The notes under the pieces: generated by a model | What the model saw: only the letters and a program-made list of their open reading frames with translations | Databases searched by the model: none | What the model was told of the DNA's origin: nothing | Translations under genes and position numbers: made by a program | Assembly: GCA_003427395.1 (NCBI GenBank) | Contig: BFEA01000027.1 | Location: forward strand, 1,516,313-1,580,312 | Direction: 5' to 3' | DNA from: Chara braunii | Taxonomy: Eukaryota; Streptophyta; Charophyceae; Charales; Characeae | Length of the DNA: 64,000 nt | In this document: positions 40,254 through 49,753 of the stretch, piece by piece | How the letters are laid out: every line of letters begins with the position of its first letter | Position numbering within the stretch: position 1 is the first letter of the stretch

Positions 40254-41113
40254 GGCGTGTGCCCGTGCGTACACATACATGCATCCATCTGGTTGTCAAT
40301 CTCCATTTATTGGTATGCAGGCGGGTGAATTGTCCAAGTTTTGTCAGTCCTGAGGTAATGAGGCCCTTAAGTGGTGAAGGACACAGTTTCGGAACTTCTG
40401 GTGGCAATGGCAGTGGTGGTGCTAGCAGCGCTAGGCGCTCCCTCGTGTCTGCAAACAGGGCGGCATTAATTGAGCAGAGTCGGGGCAGTCTATCTGATTG
40501 CAGCCCAGTGCGCTCTCGGGCAAATTCCGTTGTGATGACAAAAGCGCGTCTGAGAAGAACAAGGGGTGGCAGTGATGGTGTGGAGCAGAAGGTTCTTGAC
40601 ACTGTGGCTTTTGATGATCACAGACGACTTGCGCCTTCAGGTTTTGTTATCCCTGAGCGAGTGGGCCGAAGTGAGCAACCAACACAACCACCCTGGGCAT
40701 TGGGGATCCCACAACCAGTGCCCTCTAGTCCTAGGAGTTTGTACAGTGATGCAGTGCCAGAGCAACCATCCATTCCTGGTGACACTGCATCTCCCTGCTC
40801 ATCTCGTTCTCGATCACCCTCTTTCTCGTCTGTCTCCTTCTCCTCCCACTTCGCCTCTCCTAATGAGACATCGTCTTCCTCCTCAACAGGTTCTACGCCA
40901 GAGAGGAGACGGCCTTCCATCCCTGCACTGAGATTATCAGTTCCGCATGTGGTGTCAAGGTCGGCGCCTTCCGTTCCTCAGTCTTTCTCTCGGAGTCAGC
41001 CAACTTTCTCTTCTGAACTAGGTTCATCAATGGCATTGAGGACAGCAGCATTTCCGACTAGATACACACCTCAGACAGCACATATTCACATGAATCCTCT
41101 TCATACAACATAA
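29389..41113 (+). CDS. Large acidic multi-pass membrane protein gene, six coding exons
   Basis: The join is 29389-32014, 32529-32863, 34509-34582, 37068-37245, 37760-37815 and 40321-41113. Every junction uses GT/AG and the phases agree. The total is 4,062 nt, a multiple of three, ending in TAA. The first in-frame Met is at 29512 (1,312 residues), but an acceptor (TTTTTCTTGACAG) precedes 29389 and the frame is open from there, so an upstream exon may exist. The protein has a Lys/Arg-rich N-terminal helix, then an Asp/Glu-rich tract, then a long Ser/Gly/Arg-rich disordered region. A hydrophobic membrane core with several segments follows, and the C-terminus is Ser/Pro-rich. The core's wording feels familiar from plant membrane proteins of unknown function, but I cannot name a family. 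No catalytic motif is seen. Confidence 0.8.
32112..32480. repeat. 189-bp tandem duplication inside intron 1
   Basis: A unit starting GTCGTATGCCACTACCTTG recurs at 32301 as GTCATATGCAACTACCTTG and runs through GACTGGTTGTCTACCAAGGA and GTGTTCGAGCA. The duplication accounts for most of the 514-bp intron. Confidence 0.92.
32529..32863 (+). CDS. Main gene, exon B: membrane segments
   Basis: The acceptor GACGAAG precedes TCGTGGTGG. The exon continues phase 1 from exon A and ends in phase 0 at TCCAAG|GTAGGA. It encodes two to three hydrophobic stretches, including PLFAAVWAVISLPFTLVSCL and VDILVALSVGIFEGVRLIFS, then a basic loop (SFRRISAGLSEAK). It continues the multi-pass core begun in exon A. Its acceptor tract is only moderately pyrimidine-rich, so the exact left edge could shift. 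Confidence 0.75.
33551..33934 (-). mobile_element. tRNA-derived SINE with poly(A) tail, in intron 2
   Basis: On the minus strand it begins near 33934 with a pol III A box TAGCTCAGTTGG (33911-33922), a second partial A-box copy (33877-33887), and a perfect B box GGTTCGATCCC (33840-33850). A body of about 270 bp follows, ending in A22 (33551-33572). This is the classic SINE layout, with the 5' D-arm region duplicated. SINEs are copied by partner LINE reverse transcriptase. No clear target-site duplication was found. Confidence 0.85.
34389..34473. repeat. 43-bp tandem duplication in intron 2
   Basis: GAGTATCGCTTAAAAAATAA followed by TAACTAATTTTGGTCTCT occurs twice. Confidence 0.92.
34509..34582 (+). 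CDS. Main gene, exon C: short membrane-adjacent exon
   Basis: CTTCCTTGCAG precedes GTGTTTTATGC. The exon encodes VFYAIRGIVNGILTFALACN then RHRV and ends at GTGAG|GTGGGT in phase 2. The 24 or so residues look like one more transmembrane helix followed by a basic turn, in keeping with the preceding exon. Confidence 0.75.
34789..34936 (+). repeat. Hammerhead-bearing repeat family 1, plus-strand copy in intron 3
   Basis: From ACAGTGTAATCAGT to GGCAGTTCTGTTT it matches 24048-24191 in reverse orientation. Shared blocks outside the ribozyme include CAGCCCCTCGTTTGTTGTCC and GGTTTACC. Confidence 0.88.
34813..34877 (+). ncRNA. Hammerhead ribozyme, type III, cleavage triplet mutated
   Basis: It has the same core as the minus-strand copy: CTGATGA at 34839-34845, stem II GTCGG/CCGAC, GAAA, and stem I GAGG/CCTC. 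However, the base that should be U16.1 is A (34823), so the triplet reads GAU rather than NUH. A15.1 therefore cannot pair. Self-cleavage is expected to be lost or strongly reduced. The sequence lies on the sense strand of a host intron, where an active ribozyme would cut the pre-mRNA. Confidence 0.82.
35027..35100 (+). pseudogene. U6: U6 snRNA-like sequence, diverged, 5' incomplete
   Basis: GATATAGAGAAGATCAGCAT, then GGCCCGTATGCAAGGATGAC and ACGCATAAATCGAG align with U6 from nucleotide ~14 to the 3' region with scattered changes. No target-site duplication was seen; a G10 run follows. It sits 90 bp after the hammerhead repeat in intron 3. Confidence 0.75.
35691..35799. mobile_element. MITE family 1, copy 9 (type A), in intron 3
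   Basis: TACGATCTTCCCCCGAATGC and GTGTCCGGAGGAAGATGGTA with TA at both ends; inner arms AATGCACCCT and AGGGTGTGTTG. Confidence 0.85.
36646..36740 (+). repeat. Hammerhead-like repeat family 2, degenerate copy, in intron 3
   Basis: CTGGTAAGTAGCTGAAGTCC then AACGAAACAG aligns with the hammerhead core and stem II of the 47.5 kb copy with several changes. The downstream part, CAGTCTGTAACAGTTATGC to GTGCATAGCTAACATGACAA then CACAC, is the family signature. Base pairing of stem II is lost. Confidence 0.6.
36760..36945. repeat. (GT)n and (GA)n microsatellites around a gap
   Basis: (GT)n runs to 36832, Ns fill 36833-36883, and (GA)n continues to 36945. Confidence 0.95.
36833..36883. other. Assembly gap (Ns)
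   Basis: 51 undetermined bases between two different dinucleotide repeats. Confidence 1.
37068..37245 (+). CDS. Main gene, exon D
   Basis: The acceptor TTGGCATCTACAG supplies the single base needed after exon C's phase 2. The exon reads SIYNYVVMKWQSLEECMVM and continues through a polar segment ending in ALRQAEHIRSQSPQ, with donor CCCAG|GTGAGG in phase 0. It probably forms the cytosolic or lumenal start of the C-terminal tail. Confidence 0.72.
37760..37815 (+). CDS. Main gene, exon E: 56-nt microexon-like exon
   Basis: TGGTTATGCAG precedes TTGAGGATGG. The exon encodes LRMALQVAPRTGSKPDSG and ends at GGAAG|GTAGGA in phase 2, exactly matching exon F's need. It is supported mainly by phase and splice sites, because 18 codons are too few for a composition argument. 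Skipping it would break the frame into exon F. Confidence 0.6.
40110..40253. repeat. (GT)n microsatellites in intron 5
   Basis: Two GT runs (about 40110-40146 and 40208-40249) are separated by GC-rich sequence, 70 bp before exon F. Confidence 0.93.
40321..41113 (+). CDS. Main gene, exon F: Ser/Pro-rich C-terminal tail and stop
   Basis: The acceptor ATTGGTATGCAG precedes GCGGGTGAATTG. The frame encodes RVNCPSFVSPEVMRPLSG, then a tail of about 240 residues rich in Ser, Pro, Arg and Thr (for example SSRSRSPSFSSVSFSSHF), and ends with TAA at 41111-41113. The biased tail resembles phosphorylatable disordered regions. The same frame runs on upstream through a (GT)n microsatellite, which is intron. 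Confidence 0.75.
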
Positions 41114-41916
41114 GACCATGTGCAACAGTTCTTTAATTGCGCAGCAGAAGTCTTTTACTTGCAGAATGTGGTCCAAATACCCTCCGTTCCTGTCTCCCTA
41201 GCTGTGTGACTCCTCCCTTTGTCCCTCTCTCCCTTGCTTTCTTCTTTTCTTTCCCCCTTCCATGCTCCCTCCTTTGATCCTTCCCTTGTTCCATTGATCG
41301 CTCTTTGTGGTACACATATATTTTCTTGTCTCGTTTCCAAAATGTCCCATCTATATCTCTCACCCTCTCCTACACATGCACACGCTTGTGCACGCATACA
41401 CATCTCCCCNCCTCCAGTCCTTGCCACCNCCCTGTATCCCCCCCCCCCCCCCNCCNCCCCCNGTTCCTTCCGTTCCTTCCTTCCATGTCGTAGACATATA
41501 CTCTATCCAGGGTTCTATCACGGAATTCTCTCTCTCTCACGCTCTCTTCGACATGCGCACTCTTGTGCACGCACACGCATGGGTGTCAAATTGTCAATGC
41601 TGCAGTGTGGTTGCAGATGCGAATGTGTTTTCTGTGTGCATCTCGTGGTGATTCTGTCCGGTTATGTGCTCTTGTTTTTTCTATTGCAATGAACAATTGT
41701 CCTAGCAGTTTTGATCTAATGCTACTGCGGCACACTTGCAGGGGAGTGCTTGTGGGGTTATTTGTATTGTGCATTGGTGCTCTTGGATTTTGTGTCGATT
41801 GCATTAATGGGAGGTGTATCCAAGGTGTGGTTGCGGGTGCGAACGTGTTGGCCGTGTGCATCTCGTGCTGGCTGTCTCTCCAGGAATCAGTCATTATTTT
41901 CTTGGCACCAAACCAC
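41114..41916. other. 3' flank of the main gene; no gene recognised
   Basis: The first few hundred bases are probably 3' UTR, followed by pyrimidine-rich sequence with five isolated Ns between 41410 and 41462 inside a C tract. A near-repeat of GTTGCAGATGCGAATGTG at 41611 and GTTGCGGGTGCGAACGTG at 41830 suggests a 219-bp-spaced duplication. Confidence 0.4.
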
Positions 41917-42025
41917 CGCCGTCTTCACCCGAATAGAACACCTGGGCAATATCGCTGCATCTGGGCTGAAATTTGCTCCAAGTACAGCTATAATGACTAC
42001 ACGTTCTATTCGGGTGAAGATGGTA
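41917..42025. mobile_element. MITE family 1, copy 10 (type B)
   Basis: GCCGTCTTCACCCGAATAGA and TCTATTCGGGTGAAGATGGT are long inverted ends; a TA follows the right end. The interior contains GGGCTGAAATTTGCTCCAAG. Confidence 0.88.
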
Positions 42026-42130
42026 CACTCCGGGAATGTGGTTGTGGTTTCATTAAATTTGTTTGTGTTCTGCGTGGCTGCCTGGGCCTTTGGGGGTATT
42101 GTGTATGGAATCTATGGATATGGTCACAAC

Positions 42131-42239
42131 TACCGTCTTCACCCGAATACGACGTACGGTCATTATAGCTGTTTCTAGACTGAAAGATGCCTCAAATACA
42201 ACTATGATGACCGTACGTTGTATTCGGGGGAAGAAGGTA
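42131..42239. mobile_element. MITE family 1, copy 11 (type B)
   Basis: TACCGTCTTCACCCGAATAC and GTATTCGGGGGAAGAAGGTA with TA at both ends; inner arms CGTACGGTCATTATAGC and ACTATGATGACCGTACG. It lies 105 bp from copy 10 in the same orientation. Confidence 0.9.
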
Positions 42240-42403
42240 GTGGCTTTTAGTTGGAAGTCTGGGTGGTGATGTGGTGGTTTGGTTTCTCCTGAGCAAAGCA
42301 AGTTCTCTCACAGGATGGGCAGGTTTGCTTATGAGGTGGGTAATGTGTTGTTGATGCTGCATATTCCAGTGTGAAGCACAAGCTAGATTCTTGATGTGGC
42401 TGC

Positions 42404-42747
42404 ACAGGATTAAACCAATAGCTTCTGCTGCATTCCAGCGATGTGGGTGGGAGCAGCAACATCCTTTTCTTTCGATCTGTGGAAATCAGAACTGCAAGTC
42501 TGATGCCGCTTGCTGCAGCTTTAATGTATTATGGTTTGATAGCTGTCACAAGGCTCGATTGACGTGTGATGCTTCTTCCTACTGTCTTGGCTACCTCGGT
42601 TGTGTTGTCAACGACCGCATATGCAGTGTTGTAATGTATCTGGCTCTTGTGTGGATTCTCAGTGCCTTGTTTGAAGTGGCGGAGGGCTTGTGCAGCGATG
42701 GCGAATGGCTAGTGGCGAATCGACATCAAGAAGGATCTCCGTATAGG
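42404..42747 (+). other. Cys-rich coding-like frame, unassigned
   Basis: After GTGGCTGCACAG the frame encodes about ten Cys in 60 residues, including CGWEQQHPF, CGNQNCKSDAACC and FDSCHKARLTC, then a hydrophobic stretch (VVMYLALVWILSALF). It may be an exon of the candidate gene ending at 44050, but no phase-linked junction could be proven. Confidence 0.25.
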
Positions 42748-43027
42748 TGACCGCCGACCAGCCACCTGCATCAAATGAAGGTTCGACGTTAACATTGAAA
42801 GCGCTTGGGCTGGTGAGATTCTGTGGTTTGTGAACAGTTTTGCATTCTAAGTTGGTGTTTGAACATAGGTATGGACAAGGAGGGTAGCAGGAGGAATGTC
42901 CTCCCTCAACAGTCAAAAGAAGGGCGAGTGGAGTTCGGAACGGGGCGTGTGAGGTGGTGGGTGCACTGCATGTAGGTAGGACGTGGGGTAATGCTATGGG
43001 CCACATGGGTAGTTGGTTTTCTCCGCC

Positions 43028-43107
43028 AATCTTCCCCTAGTGGTTTATGCTGTGGAAGGGAGTCCTAATCTTCCCATAGTGCTTTATGCTGTGGAAGGGA
43101 GTGTTAG
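43028..43107. repeat. 38-bp tandem duplication
   Basis: AATCTTCCCCTAGTGGTTTA then TGCTGTGGAAGGGAGT occurs twice with small changes. Confidence 0.9.
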
Positions 43108-43435
43108 ACGGTCACACGGTGCATCATGGCTCCGACCCTCTCTTGCGCACGGCAAAGAGATAGTCCACCAGGAAAAAAGTGTCGACCCCACACTAGTAAA
43201 TGGCCAGTGTGCATTGTTCACAGAGCAACGCGGCTCTCCCCTGGGCATCGCACAACAGCACACACGTCAATTTATGGCTTATGTACCGTAAGACGTTGGA
43301 GCTGGTTCATCATCTTGAATGGCATCTCGGAAATCCAGTGGCTTTCAGTTGCATGGGCTTCTTTGTACAGCTGCTGGGCTTGTACTGCTGCTCCTCGATG
43401 GCTTAGAATGTGGTGCCTTTCTCTGCCTCTTTCAG

Positions 43436-44050
43436 TTCCGGAGCACTGCTTGCCTGCTTTTGTACTTGCGACCGAGGGAGATGATGCCAAAGGACAAGGT
43501 GTGATATCGGTGGAGGAAGCCGCAGCTGGCTGTTCGATGGGTGATTCAGGCGGTGTCCCCAAGCTCCTTGGGAAATTTCTTCAGAAATCTGTTTTCAACG
43601 GTGAGGTGAGTGGCATGGGCTCTTAGCTGATGATTCCACACGAGTTGAAATTATATCCTCTTTGTGGGGAAGTTCTGTAACAGGGCTATGTTTTTTCCCG
43701 TTGTGGAGTAGAGTACTTTTTGATGACCAGGTGCCGGGTAGATATCATATCATCCTATGTATGTCCAGTGTTGACATGGTGCGCATGTTCACGTCTTCCT
43801 CTGCCAGGTACGTGTGGTCCCGGATCATTCGAAATTCCTTGCACATTTCTGTTGCCTCAAATCCCCTCTCTGTCTGTCTGATGGACTGAGCAGTGATGCT
43901 CACAAAAGGCAGAATGCCATCTCATTCCTAGCTCATATGGTCTCAGGATCCACTCAGCTCAACCCCGGCATGGAGTCGTCTCTTTTCTATCAGGACTCAG
44001 ACCCATGTGTGTTATACTGTAGGGGTGTGCGGCCAAATAACACCTTTTGA
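43436..44050 (+). CDS. Candidate two-exon 3' end of an unidentified gene
   Basis: Exon 43436-43605 follows CTCTGCCTCTTTCAG and ends GGTGAG|GTGAGT (phase 0). The next exon, 43808-44050, follows TTCCTCTGCCAG and stays open to TGA at 44048. The joined frame reads VPEHCLPAFVLATEGDDAKG onward and finishes CVLYCRGVRPNNTF. Strong splice sites and matching phase support coding, but no domain is recognised and the upstream exons are not identified. It could also be a chance pairing. Confidence 0.35.
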
Positions 44051-46330
44051 CCTCTGCCTGTCTATCCTTTGCTTTGTCTATTCCGAGGAGACGACCTCCT
44101 TGCAGGTAAGGAGGAATAACACCATGCATTTCCCCCTCTCTTTTGTCTATTACTTGTACCTCTCCTACCTCTCCTTCTCCTCTCCTACCTCTCCTTCCCT
44201 TTATGCTCTCACTTCTCTTGCTGCACCGATACCAGTTCGGTGTTGTGTACGATTCTCTCAGGGAGGTCTCTTTGGTCAACGCACAAGACGCACGAGTTCA
44301 AGCAGGCAGCTTGGTCTGCGTGTAAACCATGTGGAAGTTGTAGACGGTTGAGCGTGACAAGTGAATTGCAGTGCTGGAGGTGGGCAGTATAGGAGCGGTC
44401 GATGTAGGCCCTCGCTACTGCTTTCTTTGTCGGCCTCACTTGCTCGTCGTCAGTGGATTATGCGAGGGGAGTATGGATGATGGTTAACACATATGGACCC
44501 CTCTGCTGAGCGCGACGAGTGGTGAAAGATGATGAAATGTCATCAGGCACGACATCTCTGCACTGTGTTTGTTATCGACGCCACGCTAAGTAATGTGGCA
44601 TGTAGGTAACTCTATCTTACATGGGATTCTGTTGAGTAGTTGTTTAAGTCTCAGACATTTGAGGAGGGATGCTCCGGAAATGGTCATGATAAGACCGTAG
44701 TGGGCAGCCAGAGCGCAAAGACGAGCGAGCGCTTGTGGTGCGGAAAGAGGGAAGGCTGAACTTGCCCGTTGTTACAGTGCACTGTGCAGAATTCAAGTGG
44801 GATATGAAGAGAAAGGTGTGTTAGCAGTAGCGAAATGATTGCTTGCTTGGAAGGAGTGTTTTCGCTTTTCAGAGCCCACTTCGATTCGGTAGTACACCAC
44901 AACCAGGCATGCTCTTCTGGTTAGTAGACGGAAATCGACAAAGAGTTTCCCATAAGCAGACACACACTCGCGTGGAAATTGAGAGTATAATCTGTGTTGC
45001 CCACAGTATTGATAGCCCGGGCGCGGCAGGGTGTAGAATGAGGATTGTTGATAAGACGTGAACAACATGGAGAAATGGATGCAATGGGGCTCTTGCCGCC
45101 CTTTCCATCTGGAGGAGGTCAGATGTGGAGTAACTGCTTTGAGGAAGAAGGGCCTGCGAAGCTAGGCGAAAGGTTGTGCCTTTGGGAAGCGAAGTATGCA
45201 CAGAGCGATCGATGGTTGGGACGGCCCTTTGCGGAGGGTGGTAAATGAAGGCAGGCGTAGCTGCAAAGCGAAACAGTGCTGGGCTTGCATTGGGTAGGAT
45301 GCGAGTTGTACGGGTGCATTAGGATATGGATGAATGAGAGGGAACTAGACAAACAGTGGGGGACCGCTATTTCAGTGGTCGGGTGGACTTGCCTTCCTTT
45401 CGCTATCCTAGAGGGCATTCCTTTGGGGTTTTACGTACAGCCTAATGGTCGCACAGAGCCTAAGCGTGACACAGGATGGATGAGAGCTCTGGCGAAACGG
45501 TGTGCCGTATGATATGTTAGCAGCACAGAGGGAGTGGGAGCCGCCCTTCTCTGATCAGCGTTTTTTACCCCTCGACCAGCGCATGCAGCTGCTGTCTAGG
45601 GCGTTGTTCTCTGCAGCAGAATGAACTGTTACATTTTATAACGAAAGAGAAACAGAGCGATTCTCTTTTTTCCTAAGTACAGTCTCTAAGCCTGACCCCT
45701 GTTGAGATGTGATGTATGGAATCTCTCCCATTGGCTCTCTCTCAAGTAGTGTAAAACGACTCTGCTTGCTTCGACACATGCTGTGACTATGATAGTGAGA
45801 TCAACCCTGCATGCTGTTAGAAGGAGAAGGGAAGCTTTTTAGGGAAATCTGGTATTCATCGTCATGTTTTACCTTTCGAACTGAGCAGCTATAAGAGTAA
45901 GGCGTGGAGTTGAAACACAGATCTTAGCCTGAAAAATGGATGTATGCCATGACCAGAAGAAGAGGAAGAGCAAGAAGACGCAAGGGTAGGGACATCACTT
46001 CGGCATCAGCAGGGATGGTTTCTGTGTTTTCCGATGGGAAGTAGAGATGCATATGTGAAAGTGGTTGGCTCAGATGTTCACGGCTTTGTTAGCCTCACTT
46101 GTCCTTTTAGTTCGCCTTGATTGTGCTTGATTCCAACGAGGGAGCGGGTTTTGCTCATGCCGTTGGAGATAGTGACTTAGATCTTGTTTGTCAATGCAGG
46201 TTATCAGCGCCGGCCCCCCTGAAGCGGCAACAATGCCTGCCCGACGTACATGTTCACAACCTCGGCGAAGAGTTCGAACCAGGTTATCGATGATAACCCC
46301 AATGGTTCATCACATGGCAAGAAGAAGTAC
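44051..46330. other. No gene recognised
   Basis: Pyrimidine-rich tracts (44140-44220) and mixed sequence. ORFs at 45045-45512 lack motifs and overlap open frames on the other strand. Confidence 0.45.
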
Positions 46331-46360
46331 GGACTGGTGTAACGCTCAGTTGGTGTACTC

Positions 46361-46512
46361 CTCAACTGTTGAAAAACAGACCAGGTGCAGAGTTTGAACT
46401 CCACTGGAAGCAGACGAGTGAAATACTGCTGAAAATGAGTCACCTCATGCTTCGATTGCCAAACTCGTCTGCTTCCAGTGGACTTCGAACTCAGGTCTGT
46501 TTTTCAGCTGGA
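46361..46512. mobile_element. Large inverted repeat with tRNA-like motifs
   Basis: Arms of about 52-57 bp (left includes GAAAAACAGACC and CCACTGGAAGCAGACGAG; right includes CTCGTCTGCTTCCAGTGG and GGTCTGTTTTTC) surround a 42-bp loop. An A-box-like CGCTCAGTTGGTG lies just left (about 46342), and TTTGAACTCC or TTCGAACTC resemble B boxes in each arm. It may be two SINE fragments head-to-head. Confidence 0.6.
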
Positions 46513-47514
<1,002 letters not shown>

Positions 47515-47612
47515 CAAACCTCCTGACGAGTCGGTGAAAGTCCGACGAAACAATCTGTTCGGTACAGTCATGCTTGTTTTTAGTGTATAGCAAATATGAC
47601 AACACACACACA
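47515..47612 (+). repeat. Hammerhead-like repeat family 2, best-preserved copy
   Basis: It contains the hammerhead half listed separately, then CAGTCATGCTTGTTTTTAGT, ATAGCAAATATGACAACAC and a CA run ending in A24. The poly(A) end is compatible with a retroposed unit. Confidence 0.7.
47523..47560 (+). ncRNA. Hammerhead-like catalytic half (CUGANGA, stem II, GAAA)
   Basis: CTGACGA (the variable seventh position is C), stem II GTCGG/CCGAC with loop TGAAAGT, then GAAACA. A short stem III ACA/TGT around ATC, followed by a U, could place a GUU cleavage triplet at 47556-47559, but the expected stem I partner is not present upstream. It is therefore a core without a complete fold, perhaps 5' truncated or needing a partner strand. 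Confidence 0.6.
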
Positions 47613-47997
47613 CACACCCAAAAAAAAAAAAAAAAAAAAAAAAATCTACTGTGTGGACTGTCCCCGATGGCATCACCTGCCGCATCCACTCCGACCATGT
47701 CCCACATGCAGCGTTGGGCATATATACCTGCTGCAACCACAGGCGGATCCCTTTCATCCTTGCCAGATGAACGACAGATGCAGCGGTCTGAGTTGGAAAT
47801 TTGGAAACAGACTTTCACATGAACCACATACGGTACGCCGAATTGAAAAATGTATCTCGACGCCAGGGCAAGCGGTTGCCGTGCAGAGACCAAATCCTGC
47901 AACAGCAGCATCTCAACACCTGTACTTTGGATCAGCTCTCGTCCTTGCATGCCAATAGAGAGGGGGAATAATGACTGGGAAGTTGGTGGAAACCCAA

Positions 47998-48117
47998 GAA
48001 AAATGCTCAAAGCCTGCGCTGTGATGGCCCACCTGAGATCGGGCTAGCATGTGCTTCAGAAAAATGCTCAAAGCCTGCGCTGTGATGGCCCACCTGAGAT
48101 CCGGCTAGCATGTGCTT
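47998..48117. repeat. 60-bp tandem duplication
   Basis: AGAAAAATGCTCAAAGCCTG followed by GCTAGCATGTGCTTC occurs twice with one base different, indicating a recent event. Confidence 0.95.
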
Positions 48118-48177
48118 CGCATGCTTTTGTTGCGTATGTAATATGTATGATGACAGTCAACATGGCACTCGTGTACG

Positions 48178-48282
48178 GCACCGTGACACGTCGTGTCCAC
48201 TTTGTAGATGGGCCACCGTGACACGTCGTGTCCACTTTGTAGACGGGCCACCGTGACACGTCGTGTCCAATTTGTAGACGGC
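48178..48282. repeat. 34-bp minisatellite, 3 units
   Basis: CACCGTGACACGTCGTGTCC followed by TTTGTAGA(T/C)GG is repeated three times. GACACGTCGTGTC is itself a palindrome. Confidence 0.95.
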
Positions 48283-49233
48283 TGCGGTCGGCATGCCTTT
48301 GTGTTCCTAGCATGTAGGAGCCATGTAGCCTGCGACATCTGTCTGCACCGTGCCATTCGATGTAGAGACTGCAACTGCGAGAATCGGATGTGGTGCGTCC
48401 ACAGTCTACACCCGAACCGGTCCTTTCTTGTCTATGGGGGTGCTAATTACCCTATGCATTGGCTGCTGCTCAACTCAAAATATCCTGCAACCCGAACGCT
48501 GACTGGTCTCTTGTGCCATTCTGGAGAAGACTGCTTCGGTGGTTAATATCGAGAACTCTGTTCCCCTGTGGTCCATTCTTTGCCCCTCCCACTTTCTTCC
48601 GATTCTCCTCCTCCCTCCCCCCCCTAGGGCCTCTTCGACTTTCCTTCCTCCCTCTTCTGTGCTACTACTAAATGTGCATTCAGATGAGCAGACAAAATAT
48701 GAGCCAAAGATCTGATGAAAAAATGAACAGGAGTATACCTCCCTTTTTACTCTGCCCTCCTTTCATAACGGGCAAGGGGGGCGTTATGGCACACATGGAT
48801 GTGGGCAGCTGGTTTTTAACCACAATCAACATGGGCTGCCTTGTGTGTAAGAGGCACGGTGACAAGGGAGCCGCAAGGACGAATATAGATGTTGATAATA
48901 TATAAGCAGAATTCAAAAAAAAAATAAAAAATTAAAGGGTACGCAGAAGAATGCTAAGGTACTTTGTATTGCAAGAAAATGAAAAAAAAAAAAAAAAAAG
49001 CCAAGGTAACGGTAATCAAGAAAATGTTATAGCGGGGACGTATTGTGCTTCGGTGTTGCTTGCCATAGATGTAAAACCGTTTCGTTGTTGGATTGGATTC
49101 ATTTTTTTTTCTGCTCGTCTGGGTGAGAGAACAGGGGCTGTTGTGGTGAAGATCTACAGCTTATGCGGTGAGTGTGTCGAGTGGGTTCTACTCCGCTGCG
49201 AGGCCAATTTCTGAGACCTACTGGCATTCTCGC
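48283..49233. other. No confident gene
   Basis: A Cys-rich frame at 48208-48546 overlaps the minisatellite (see rejected items). From about 49002 a diverged copy of 47275-47460 begins. Confidence 0.4.
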
Positions 49234-49342
49234 TACCAACTTCACCCGACTAGAACGTCCGGTCATTAACGCTGCATCTGGACTGAAAATCGCCCCAGAT
49301 ACAGCTGTAATGACCGGGCGTTCTATTCGGGTGACGATGGTA
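49234..49342. mobile_element. MITE family 1, copy 12 (type B)
   Basis: TACCAACTTCACCCGACTAG and TCTATTCGGGTGACGATGGTA with TA at both sides; inner arms GTCCGGTCATTAACGCTGC and AGCTGTAATGACCGGGCG. Confidence 0.88.
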
Positions 49343-49493
49343 GGGGTTTGGACCAGCGGTCTGCTAGAATTGCAGGGTTGGTGTGAGTAAAGGCCATCAC
49401 TCCTCTCCAGGGTATCGCTAACTCTGGACAACGCGGTGAGTCGATGAGTTGTATGCATGCATCAGTCCAATGCATCCTCGGCAGACTCACAGT

Positions 49494-49600
49494 TCAACCT
49501 CCTCGTGAATTTTTTGTTTTTGAAAGTTTACAAAACAGTCTGGCACTGTCATGTTTTGTTTTGAGGAGTTGTGTGTGGCGAACATGACGATACACACCTT
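49494..49600 (+). repeat. Hammerhead-like repeat family 2, degenerate copy
   Basis: CCTCCTCGTGA is followed by T-rich sequence replacing stem II, then GAAAGTTTACAAAACAGTC, CACTGTCATGTTTTG, GAGGAGTTGTGTG and GCGAACATGACGATACACAC. The last blocks match the family 2 signature. The catalytic core is destroyed. Confidence 0.6.
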
Positions 49601-49753
49601 GGACTTGGAGTCGATCAGCGAAATAACCTTTCCCAATCTGTGCCTCGCGCATGATTTGCTGACCCTCAATCTCGGATCTGCATAAGAGTCCCCCTCATAA
49701 GTCGCTTGCAAGTACAACAATTGCATCTTGCTGTTTTAGCTATGCTCTCCAAG

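Noticed and set aside
48208-48546. Cys/His-rich frame resembling a RING finger
   Set aside because: The first half is the 34-bp minisatellite, the Cys/His spacing does not fit a C3HC4 ring, and no splice or start context supports it.
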